Origin: Endothia cerciana
Lineage: Eukaryota; Ascomycota; Sordariomycetes; Diaporthales; Cryphonectriaceae
Assembly: GCA_026119935.1 (NCBI GenBank)
Contig: JALRMH010000012.1
Coordinates: 186,001-250,000 of the forward strand
DNA length: 64,000 nucleotides
Direction of reading: 5' to 3'
Positions 55,773 to 64,000 of the stretch are shown here, piece by piece. The number at the start of each line of letters is the position of its first letter. Within the stretch, counting starts at the first letter, position 1. The position numbers and the translations under genes are program-made. A model generated the notes under the pieces. It searched no databases. It was not told the DNA's origin and worked only from the letters and a program-made list of their open reading frames with translations.

Positions 55773-56576
55773 GGCAACGATGACTTCTGTCAGTCGACAG
55801 TCAATCGAGAGTCAAGCGCTTATTACCGCGCGGATTGGCTCCGCTGTGCTCTGTTCTGCAGAGGACGGGGCAGGGGTAGAGCCAGACCAGTATAGCGTTT
55901 GCGAGAGTGCGAACAGCCTCGGACTCCTGCAGCACCGTGCAGCTCACGACGTATTGCTTCAACTTGACACTGATGAGATCCCCACATGTGGATTCTGGGG
56001 CCCTATCCTTGGGGAGCCGCGTGCATTGCTAACCTCATTTTTTTCTTGATGAGAAGAAGATTCCACCCCCAACTTGCAGTACTTCCCCGCGACTCAACGA
56101 GGCCCTGACCCCATGCCCAAGGACGACGATGCTCTTGAAGCTACCGGCGGGCCGGGTTCTCCTCACTGCTGTGCCGTACCTCCGAGATATGCGCGGGCAC
56201 AAGGGGAAAACTGTGACTTGGAGTCGCATATACGACCACTTCTGCAGGAATTAAGATGGACCCTTTCCCCTGATGCGGCGGGCTAGGTCCTCGGTCGGAC
56301 TCCGCCTCCTGTAGTGTGAGCTGCCTGCACGCGCTGGCCGATAACCTGCCGAGAGCACATCGATCCAACCGCGAAGTGTGTCATGGCTATCGTTGATTTA
56401 TAATTCCCTCGAGAGTATAATGTCGAAATCGACATAGTAACAAGATGACGGCATCGAGGCGCTCTGGCAATCACACTTTGATGAGCTCTGCAGACACAAA
56501 TGGTTCCTGACTGACGGCAACATTAGCCATCGACTTCACTCTGCCACCCAGCTTCCCGTCTACTTCGCCAAAAAAA
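55773..56576. promoter_or_regulatory. Shared upstream region of the divergent MFS and decarboxylase-like genes
   Basis: The start codons of the two genes are 804 bp apart and face away from each other. No coding sequence lies between them, so this stretch holds both promoters and could coordinate their expression. No specific binding site was identified with confidence. Confidence 0.5.
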
Positions 56577-57560
56577 ATGCTACCACCCTTCATGACCCTC
56601 GAGGAGCACTTTGCCTCAGCAGTTGCGCAATCGGTTCACGGGGCGTCCAAGGACAGGCTAGCAGCCGGCATGGGCCAGAACCTCTTTCCCGAAGCCCTCC
56701 GCCGCCTCTCGGACCTCGGGCCCCTCAGACTGCAGAGCATGGACGACAACAACGTCCGGCGGCAGGTCGTCTCCCATATCCCCATGGTCCTCACGCCGCA
56801 GCAGGCTCACGCGACAAATGACCAGCTCGCCGAGGCGTGCAGAGCGCACCCGGACCGCCTCTCGGGCTTCGCCGTGCTGCCAATGGCCACGCCCGAGGCC
56901 GTCGCCGGCGAGCTGACGCGGTGTGTGCAGGAGCTGGGCCTCGTGGGGGCCCTGGTCGGAAACCATGCAGACGGGACGTTCTATGACGGGCCGGAGTATG
57001 AGAGCTTCTGGGCCGCGGCGGAGACGCTCGACGTCCCCATCTACCTGCATCCGACGGGGCCGAGCGAACGCATGCAGGATGCGCTGTACACGGGAAACTT
57101 CTCGTCGGTGGACAGCCACTTGCTGGGGACGTTCGCGTACGGCTGGCACGCGGAGGTCGCCACACACGTGCTGCGTCTCTTTGCCGCAGGCGTGTTTGAC
57201 AGGTTCCCGCGGCTGAAGATTATCGTGGGCCACTTCGGCTCCTCGCTACCGATGTTCCTCGACCGTGTGGCCTGGACCGAGAGTCTGGGCGGCTTCAAGG
57301 ATCTGGAGAGGAAGTTTCAGACGGTGTACGGCGAGAACATATGGATCACGACGAGCGGCGTTTGGAGTCTGGATCCGATGGCGACTATCTTGAGGAACAC
57401 CAGGATCGATCATGTGTTATATAGCGTCGATTATCCATTCACCCCGAACGAGGATGGCTTGGCGTTTATGCAGAACCTGCAGAAGAGTGGGCTGGTGGAT
57501 GAGGAGCAGTTTGCCATGGTTGCGTACAAAAATGCGCAGAAGTTGCTGAGGGTGGAATAG
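56577..57560 (+). CDS. Amidohydrolase-2 family enzyme, dihydroxybenzoate decarboxylase-like
   Basis: Single exon, 327 residues. The family includes metal-dependent non-oxidative decarboxylases of aromatic acids (2,3-dihydroxybenzoate/gamma-resorcylate decarboxylase) and ACMS decarboxylase. Metal-ligand positions are visible: the N-terminal acidic motif TLEEHF (Glu9/Glu10), His158 in IYLHPTGP, His219 in IIVGHFGSSLP and Asp285 in LYSVDYPF. The stretch GWHAEVATHVLRLFAAGVFD followed by RFPRLK is characteristic of this group. No signal peptide, so it is cytosolic. The exact substrate cannot be told from sequence. Its head-to-head MFS partner suggests uptake or export linked to aromatic acid metabolism (inference). 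Confidence 0.88.
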   Translation: MLPPFMTLEEHFASAVAQSVHGASKDRLAAGMGQNLFPEALRRLSDLGPLRLQSMDDNNVRRQVVSHIPMVLTPQQAHATNDQLAEACRAHPDRLSGFAVLPMATPEAVAGELTRCVQELGLVGALVGNHADGTFYDGPEYESFWAAAETLDVPIYLHPTGPSERMQDALYTGNFSSVDSHLLGTFAYGWHAEVATHVLRLFAAGVFDRFPRLKIIVGHFGSSLPMFLDRVAWTESLGGFKDLERKFQTVYGENIWITTSGVWSLDPMATILRNTRIDHVLYSVDYPFTPNEDGLAFMQNLQKSGLVDEEQFAMVAYKNAQKLLRVE

Positions 57561-57926
57561 AGAAGGAATGTTCTTCTGGCAGATGCTCCAGCTGGGAACT
57601 ACTTCCGGAGCCTAGGGAAGACGTCGATAAACACTTATAATGTTGTGGACTCACTAAAGATAAAATTCAACCAATATATATATGGCTGCCAGCTGGGCAT
57701 GATTTCCCACTATTCTTCGAGAGCAGGAATATATGTTGGCATACTTTGGTGTGCTCATCAAACTTGGAACAAGAATCAATCTCTCGGGCAAATTGAGTTT
57801 ACTTCCCACAATCTGATTTTCAAGATGCGACCTATACCAAGCACTATTGAAGCATCCAGTATTTAAATTTGCCCAGCTGAGAGGTATAGATCTCGAGGAA
57901 AACCCTGACATCGGCTACAAAATCCC
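57561..57926. other. Convergent spacer, A/T-rich
   Basis: Between the decarboxylase-like gene and the small secreted protein gene. The DNA is noticeably A/T-richer than further left. No gene was recognised; two short frames of 73-85 codons lack similarity. Confidence 0.55.
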
Positions 57927-58316
57927 TTAATCGTAATAGCACTCGTAGTCACAGGGCAATAACCTTGAGAGGGTGGTTAGTGCATACAACCCTTCACAAC
58001 AGATTTGGGATGAACAGATGCTCTGACCTGGAACGTAAGTCCCACCACAGCCGAGATTATTCCAGGCACAGTAGGAAGTGCCACCGCAGGGATCAGTCGA
58101 TGCTGAGCCCTCGAGGCCGACCACGCAACACTTGATGTTGGCGGGATCATTGGGACAACCTCCGGTAATATAGGAGCCGCCGTAGTCACTGTAGGTCGTT
58201 GTAGAGATGCAGATGCCGTACTCAAGGTACTCACCGGTCGCCGTTCCTGAGCAGTGGCCATCAATGGCGGCCAGCGCCGCGAGAGGGAACAGAGGGAGAA
58301 GATTGGAAGAATGCAT
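57927..58316 (-). CDS. Small secreted cysteine-rich protein
   Basis: Encodes 129 residues from the ATG at 58316; the five codons upstream start with TTG. A signal peptide is evident (MHSSNLLPLFPLAALAAIDG). The mature part is short, rich in Gly, Thr and Tyr, and has about a dozen cysteines, including the repeated pattern GGSYITGGCPNDPANIKCC and GGTYVPGQSICSSQICC. This resembles a duplicated CP-x-CC module found in fungal extracellular proteins, some fused to lysozyme or peptidase domains. The last 18 residues (LYALTTLSRLLPCDYECYYD) are less certain, because an intron near 57970-58030 could change the tail. Secretion is well supported; function is unknown and an effector or antimicrobial role would be speculation. 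Confidence 0.65.
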   Translation of the reverse strand: MHSSNLLPLFPLAALAAIDGHCSGTATGEYLEYGICISTTTYSDYGGSYITGGCPNDPANIKCCVVGLEGSASTDPCGGTSYCAWNNLGCGGTYVPGQSICSSQICCEGLYALTTLSRLLPCDYECYYD

Positions 58317-60336
58317 TTTGGTAGTATTCAAGCTTGGTTGGAGAGCTTTAATTTTCTTTTAAGTTAGATGGGCGTCTTAGGCTCCGTGATGCATCTTCTA
58401 CACGTAAGATGGGACAGTTACTCCGTAGCTTATATATTTTTTTCGAGACCTCCGATCCTCTATGAGGAACAGCGGGCCACGGGCATGTTTTCGTTTTCAT
58501 CACCACACAATTTCATCATTTAAAGCGCTTCCCATTCTATATGACCAATATCTTGATCCGACGGACTAACTATATCTCACAGGAAGTCTTTGCCGCCTAC
58601 CTTAGCTCTAGGCTAATGTAGACCATAGAGCGTTGATGGGTTGTTTCAGAAGACGTTGAACAAACTAAAAGTCTTGTCATATGTAGCTCTGACTTGCGAT
58701 AGTATCAAGTCAGTCTCAGAGTTCTTCCGCAAGTCGGTCATTATCGTCCTGGTTCAAAGTCTTGATGCCGACGACTTGCATAACCCTACTCCCCACATCC
58801 TATAGTGTGGAAGGAGAGATGACCGGGTTCATCTTCAAGATCTTGGTACAAAATGGATCCAAGAGAGCCAAAAGTACACCATTTCATTCGATCAAGACTG
58901 TGAGTATGTACATAGGCACTAATAAGCGGTCTATGTGCAATAAATGCTACGTTTCTCTGACGAGTCTTGAAAATTCGATGTAGGCATATGTAATGCTGGC
59001 AGAATAAAGTGTCCTGTCACTTTCTTACAAGCTCCTTCTCAAAAACCATACTCGCGGTCCCAAACAATTAGAACATGTCAAGTAGCTAGATAGACCTGTC
59101 CGGTGTAGAGCGGGTGTTGGCCATGGGTAGTATTTAGTTCACACAATAAAAGCCCACCACACTGGCTACGACGACTTGATTTGGGTGATTGGATGTGGCG
59201 ACGACACCTCCGCATGTTCAGCCTCATGCAAGAAGGCGGTCTCTTGCACTATGACCTTGAGTAAGGGGGTTTCCATCACGCGCTGACCTTATTTCTCATT
59301 TGCAGCAACTGTGTACTAATAGTCTTACGCATAGATGGCATGTATTGCTCTTGAAGTGGCCGAGTTTGCCGGCCAGGAAGCGTCCATTTTGGATTGCCTC
59401 GAACACCCCCAACGACTATAGCTGGTGCTGGGCATATGATAGTATCCGTCGGAGGTAAATGGGCCAACTGCGGCCATGGGTGGAGCAAGGGCTCGACTTA
59501 GCAAAGAAAGCATTCGTTTTAGCTAACCATTTCCATGTTCCGCAGGCGGGCTTCCATCCAGCACTGCAGTATCCTTATTTGCTTCGGGCTTCAGTTAATC
59601 TACGCACGTGGATTAGCTGCACGTCAAGGAGTAAAATGGACGCTTCGCTACAGTCTGTTCCTCAAGCAGCAGGCCGCTTCCGTCAAAGTCCTCCTGTGTG
59701 CTGCCATCAGCATTCTGCAACCTCTCGACTTCGTAGTCCACGATCCAGTGGCTGTGCATCGCTCATTGATGTCCACCAACTGCTCCGTCACCCTTAGCCG
59801 TAGTCTACCGGACTCCGTCACGATGTCAATCTACATTATCTCGCGCAATGTTCCTCCCACCTTTTTGTAGCACGATATGCTTGCGGCCGCCATCACCAAG
59901 ATCCACACAACGCTGTGTACAATTCCGTCTCTTTTCGTGAACGTCAAGTACGATGATGATTCTGAAGCTCTTAACTATGTGGACGGCAAACGTTGAAGTT
60001 CTCTGGCATGGGGTTCTAGTGCATCTAGGTCTACTTCGAATCCACTTTGACGCGGCTAATCAAATTAGACCTCGAAGACTGCGTCTACACGTATGCGGAT
60101 CGCAGGTCAGCTACACCCCTCTGGATGACCAACACTGACAATCAGCAGACTCTAGTCGGCACCACCCAAGCAAACACCAGAGCGGATAAGCATAGAATCA
60201 CATAATATTAAGCAAATCAAGTAATAATACGCTGCTGTACTATTGGGGCATGAACTTCCTGGCTTTTGTAAGAGCTTACCCTAGTCAGCCCCAAATTGAC
60301 CAATGGACTTATACGCCTAGACCCATAGTAGCCCAA
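58317..60336. other. 2-kb A/T-richer region, no intact gene seen
   Basis: Contains only short open frames (60-112 codons) without recognisable domains on either strand. No transposon ends or tandem repeats were seen. It may contain decayed coding sequence, which I could not identify. Confidence 0.45.
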
Positions 60337-60711
60337 TCAGGCAACTCTAAATCTCGCACAAGGCTCCAATGGGGGCAGTAATGTTCGGACCATAATCTTG
60401 TGAAGCAGGATGCGGACTATGATGGATCCGATTGCATCTTGAAGTGCCTCACGTGTAGATACTCGAGGCTTTGGCATGGCGGTGATTTGGAGCACCTGAA
60501 TTATGTCCCTTCCCAGGACCAAGCTGTTAGCTGATTCGTGTAATCCAATAAATGATTTAGAAAGGGCTGCTAATATCTGCAATGTGGCGAGAAGGATGAG
60601 AAGTGTATTGTAAGCCAGCAAACCTCGTTTCCGAGCCCCGTGCCGACGTCCAGACTTGCCCGAACCATCTAGCAAGGAACTCGAATCTAGCAGCAGTGTT
60701 AGGGAACTCTC
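60337..60711 (-). pseudogene. Fragment of an integral membrane protein gene
   Basis: A minus-strand open stretch encodes about 124 residues with no convincing ATG at its 5' end: LLLDSSSLLDGSGKSGRRHG, then a hydrophobic helix (LLAYNTLLILLATLQILAAL), LGRDIIQVLQITAM and ALQDAIGSIIVRILLH. It faintly resembles the middle part of fungal multi-helix membrane proteins, but the remaining helices are missing on both sides before stops. It could be a relic, or one exon of a poorly conserved gene. Weak call. Confidence 0.3.
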
Positions 60712-60913
60712 AAAATTACACTAGCATAACCAGGTACGTAGAACTCCACAGACAGTCTTGATGAACATGCTTGATATTATGCTTATATACCATGACCCTC
60801 GCGTCTAAGCTTGGGTCCCAGTCCACAGAGCATGTGCCAGCCACTGTATGTATGCGCATTGCCATTATACCTCTCTTCTACATGATGAACAGCCATACAA
60901 CAGAAAGCACATA

Positions 60914-62706
60914 TCAAAACCTTTCAATGAGGATTTCCTTGCTTGTACTGGACACGCTTACAGAGCTTTTCAACCTAGTATGGCTTGTGTTGGTTGCTCT
61001 GTTGTCCGACCGGCTCTCATCGAAGTCGCTCTGGACGATATTTGTGGCTCGATCACTGCTTTTCGTGGACTTGAGGTTCGTCAGCGCGACCACCTCAGTA
61101 GTAGCCGGAGTCGATTTAGAGAAGTTTGTCGGCCATTGAGTCCTTCGTTTGGAGGCCTCATCGTCATTGCTTTCGAGTTGACTGAACCCGGAGCTGCCGG
61201 TTACCCTGATCTCTACCTCACGTGTAATCAAGATCTTGTCGAGATTCTTCCGAAGGTGTGGCCAGAAGACCGGCAAAGCAGCCACGATCGTTGCAACATT
61301 GATCTCGATGATGGACAGGCCGATCGGGGTGGCTCCGTACCAGCTTGGGTCGAACTCGGGGCTCGTAGAGGCTCTGTTCTTAAGCACGACCGCGAATCGG
61401 GCTATCGAGCATATCAGGACTCTGGAGAATCTGTCAGCAGGGCTTCCACACCGTCCCGGAGACTTACTTGAGCAACTCAACCACGCGACCTTGGATGGAA
61501 GTAACAGCAGAACAAGCATGTTTTCTGAACAGGACAGCTACTACTCACATTGCCCCAACCACGTAGAGTCCGATGAGCGCCTTGCGTGATTTCTTGTCCA
61601 CCTCTTCTTCATGCCACATCCCCCATGTGGATACCGGAATCAAAAGCACAGCAATGTCAAGTGCCATGTTTAGAGTCGCATGCGAGATATACGTGTTCAC
61701 AAACACGTCGATGTCTTGTGAGCCATATGCATACCGTATGGCGTTCTCAGATGAGTCCCAGAGCCCCGAGATGGGCACGCACGGCACCCACGCGAGGAAA
61801 CTGTAGGAAAGGCCCCAGAGAGAGGCTGCTATGATGAGGCCGATGGTGAGCCGCCTGCGTGTCCCCATCTGTGCCAGATGAGCATGCTCTTGAAACAGAC
61901 GGAGATATTGTGTGAGCAGAGACAATTTCACGAAAGCAAGAGCCCTATTCAATTAGGTCAGCATGGGCGGCGGCCAACGTCCATTGAGTTGTCCTAATAA
62001 AGCCCATTGGCCGGCAAAATGGTGTCTTGGAGATCGTGATACACATTCGCTGTTGCGCTGGATATTGGGGGAAGACCGACATATTATAAGTGGCATTCGA
62101 CCACCAGAACACCTGTAGGTTGTCAGCGATAGGTTGTCAGCGATAATGTTCATTAATATTCCATTAATACTGAGATCAGAATCAAGTACAGGACGCTCAC
62201 GTGGCTGAAGTTTTTGATACCGTCGGCGCCGAGGAGCACGAGATGCCTGCCCAACCCGACGTTAACCACTTAGATAGCGGTCAGCATTGCGGGCATCCAG
62301 AAACCATGGACGAAGAGCTTACTAATGAGCGAGCCAGCAGTCGATATCCAGGTCGACAACTATTCCTCCTCATCAGCAAGCCGCAGCGATGATTAGTGTA
62401 CCTGACCGAGCAGATGCAACCACAAGACGTACAAATAGCAATATGACGAAGGCGTCATCTATCCCAGGACAGCATGTCACAAAAAATCTAACGTATAATC
62501 GAAGACCTGTACAGATCGTCATAATTACCTATAATGTTGCTTAGCATTCCTGTAAGTTCAGATTTGGTATCAAACGTGGGTAGCAACCAAAAACATACTA
62601 AGCATGTAATCGCGACCCCATACATGGACGCCGCATGGTTGAAAAAGGGTGTAGGTTCATTGAGGTTATCGACCGTCCCAATGGACGCGAAGAGGGAACC
62701 AGTCAT
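60914..62706 (-). CDS. Rhodopsin-domain (PTH11-like) 7TM membrane protein, seven exons
   Basis: Exons 62706-62529, 62458-62433, 62359-62323, 62268-62201, 62112-62081, 61944-61549 and 61421-60914 join in phase to about 414 residues. Six introns of 50-140 nt have GT..AG ends, several with CTGAC before the acceptor. Joined, the protein reads as the fungal integral-membrane rhodopsin-like family: helix 1 (SMYGVAITCLVCFWLLPTF), DDAFVILLFLSTWISTAG, VGLGRHLVLLGADGI, then ALAFVKLSLLTQYLRLF, LTIGLIIAASLWGLSYSFLA, a short helix with STWGMW and, after the last intron, CSIARFAVVLKNR and the hallmark PSWYGATPIGLSIIEINVAT. A serine-rich cytoplasmic tail follows. Exon 5 may instead end at 62045 (GTGTAT donor), adding 12 residues. 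The start at 62706 is tentative. Some members act as surface receptors in pathogenic fungi; the ligand is unknown. Confidence 0.72.
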
Positions 62707-64000
62707 GGCATCTATGAATTTGCGCCTGTCGGGTTTCTGACCGTGGTCGTTTGCTGATAGTTGGTGGCGTCCACGCCAAGAGTGAGGTGATTCGATAGGC
62801 CTGAACTTGAAGTGTAGTTCTGAACGGGTGTCTTCACGACTGGAAGTTTCGATATTAGGAATTGAATTCAGAGACACAGCCTGGCCGGCAAGTGCATATT
62901 GTTCATGACAGATTACGTGGACGATGACAGACGTGCTGAGGTTGGGCCATCGGATCTTTTGTTTCTCGACTAACGCAGAACCCCCACAGACCCGTTGCAG
63001 TGATCCGCAGGAGGTGGTAGTCCCCAGCGGCGGGTATTAGCGCTAGGCGGGTTTTGACACTCGTCAAAGAAACGATCGCCGAGCTTGATATCCACAGTCA
63101 CCGACGAGGCTTGAAGCAGGGACCATGATCTAGACACACAGACCGCCCGTCCTTCCCCGGGGTTATTTTCCGGACACATGGCAAAGGCTCGCGAGTCCAA
63201 CCATTTCGATCCTCGCTTAGGAGCTTCACCCATGTCATGAAGAATTGTACCCCCGGTAATAACTCTCATCGCCATTCGTTACCGTTCTACTCCGTGGTAT
63301 CGCGCTCCGCTATTGTCCGGCATTTGAAACGGGGGAAATGCAGGCTCGCGTCCGTTCCTCCAAGAACCTGGATGCCCCTGACTTTATCCGACCGGAAAAT
63401 GGACGAGCGTGCGCGGGGCACCAGAACGGAACGGCATCGTCTAGAGGTTCTTGGGAGTACTGATAAGGCGAGGCATCATTTCCATCTATGGCTCTCGCTG
63501 ACGCCAAGGCAAACCGTCTCTGCTTTCATAAAGAGGCCCACTGATCTACACAAGTGAAGATCATTTGGGGTATCGTGTCGCAGGCCGAAACGGGCAATCC
63601 ATCATCGCGAAGAAGTGGATTCCGTCCGTGCTCTACCATCTGGAGCATATTGAGCATATCACCTGCTGCTTGCCCTTAGGAGGACCGTGCTTTATTCATA
63701 CCATATTAATAAAATGCAACCCCCCTTGCATCCTAACACGACTCGAGTGACGAACGCGAGATTAGCAAAAGCGTGAGCACGACGCAGTTGTACACTGCCG
63801 ATAGCCGTCGCTATGCTTTCCATCCACGTTCCGTCAACTTCTTGTAAGCGATTCCTGGAGCCGATAGCTCCTCTTTAAGCATAGCTCGGGTATGCTACGC
63901 CCTGTCACTGAAATTACGACGCCGTCTACCTGGGAATGCTCAATGCCCTTGCCTCTGGACCCAGAGCCATGAGACGCCTGGTTGAAGAGTCTCGTACGCC
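62707..64000. other. Right-edge region, no gene recognised
   Basis: The frame of the 7TM gene stays open upstream to 62877 without a better start. Beyond that, frames of 60-106 codons on both strands show no similarity. No repeats or RNA genes were recognised up to the window edge. Confidence 0.45.

Noticed and set aside
57965..58030. Possible intron in the small secreted protein gene
   Set aside because: A GTCAGA donor and a TCTCAAG acceptor exist, but splicing would discard the second CC motif and give a tail unlike the expected module; the unspliced frame was kept.
60848..61471. 207-codon plus-strand frame over the 7TM gene C-terminus
   Set aside because: Antisense to the exon carrying the family hallmark PSWYGATPIGLSIIEINVAT and its tail; no similarity of its own.

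Overview
The window is genomic DNA of a filamentous ascomycete (Pezizomycotina, most likely a Sordariomycete). Genes carry short spliceosomal introns (about 50-280 nt, GT..AG, often with a CTGAC-like branch site just before the acceptor). The encoded families are typical of moulds: PalF arrestin, Zn2Cys6 regulator, GH53 galactanase, rhodopsin-domain 7TM protein, small cysteine-rich secreted protein. Exons are GC-rich, and intergenic DNA is long and full of microsatellites and poly-G runs. I could not fix the species. I recognised no tRNA, rRNA, CRISPR array, transposon or viral sequence. Seventeen protein-coding genes (one with low-confidence 3' end, one with an ambiguous intron) and one probable gene fragment are supported.

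Layout. 1.5-4.0 kb: palF/RIM8 arrestin of the ambient-pH pathway (minus), with a cluster of PacC-type hexamers upstream. 7.5-7.9 kb: a small cysteine-rich protein ending in a lysine-rich stretch and a CaaX box (plus). 9.4-12.9 kb: a 1148-residue conserved fungal protein of unknown function (minus). 17.7-20.3 kb: a five-exon Zn2Cys6 regulator (plus). 20.8-22.2 kb: a PER1/PGAP3 GPI-lipid remodelling protein (minus). 23.5-25.4 kb: an uncharacterised conserved fungal protein (minus). 31.1-32.8 kb: an O-fucosyltransferase-like type II membrane protein (plus). 33.4-37.8 kb: nucleoporin Nup159 (minus), divergent from the proteasome beta-2 subunit Pup1 at 38.5-39.4 kb (plus). 41.7-43.7 kb: a C2H2 zinc-finger regulator of the group often labelled Rpn4-like (minus). 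47.3-48.5 kb: secreted GH53 endo-beta-1,4-galactanase (minus). 49.3-50.6 kb: F-box protein (minus). 51.8-52.6 kb: membrane-anchored monothiol glutaredoxin (minus). 54.0-55.8 kb: MFS transporter (minus), head-to-head with an amidohydrolase-2 decarboxylase-like enzyme at 56.6-57.6 kb (plus). 57.9-58.3 kb: small secreted cysteine-rich protein (minus). 60.3-60.7 kb: fragment of a membrane protein. 60.9-62.7 kb: seven-exon rhodopsin-domain 7TM protein (minus).

The left three quarters are mostly conserved housekeeping or regulatory genes separated by repeat-rich deserts (12.9-17.7, 25.4-31.1 and 43.7-47.3 kb). From about 57.6 kb the DNA becomes visibly richer in A/T, and the content changes to a small secreted protein, a gene fragment and a receptor-like protein, which looks like the edge of an accessory region. 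No single new multi-gene system is evident. The best leads are the CaaX-tailed cysteine-rich protein, the three PSAP motifs plus LPxY tail of PalF, the PacC-site cluster in front of palF, and the divergent transporter/decarboxylase pair. All exon joins were deduced by eye from splice signals, reading phase and family similarity; no alignment or RNA data were available.
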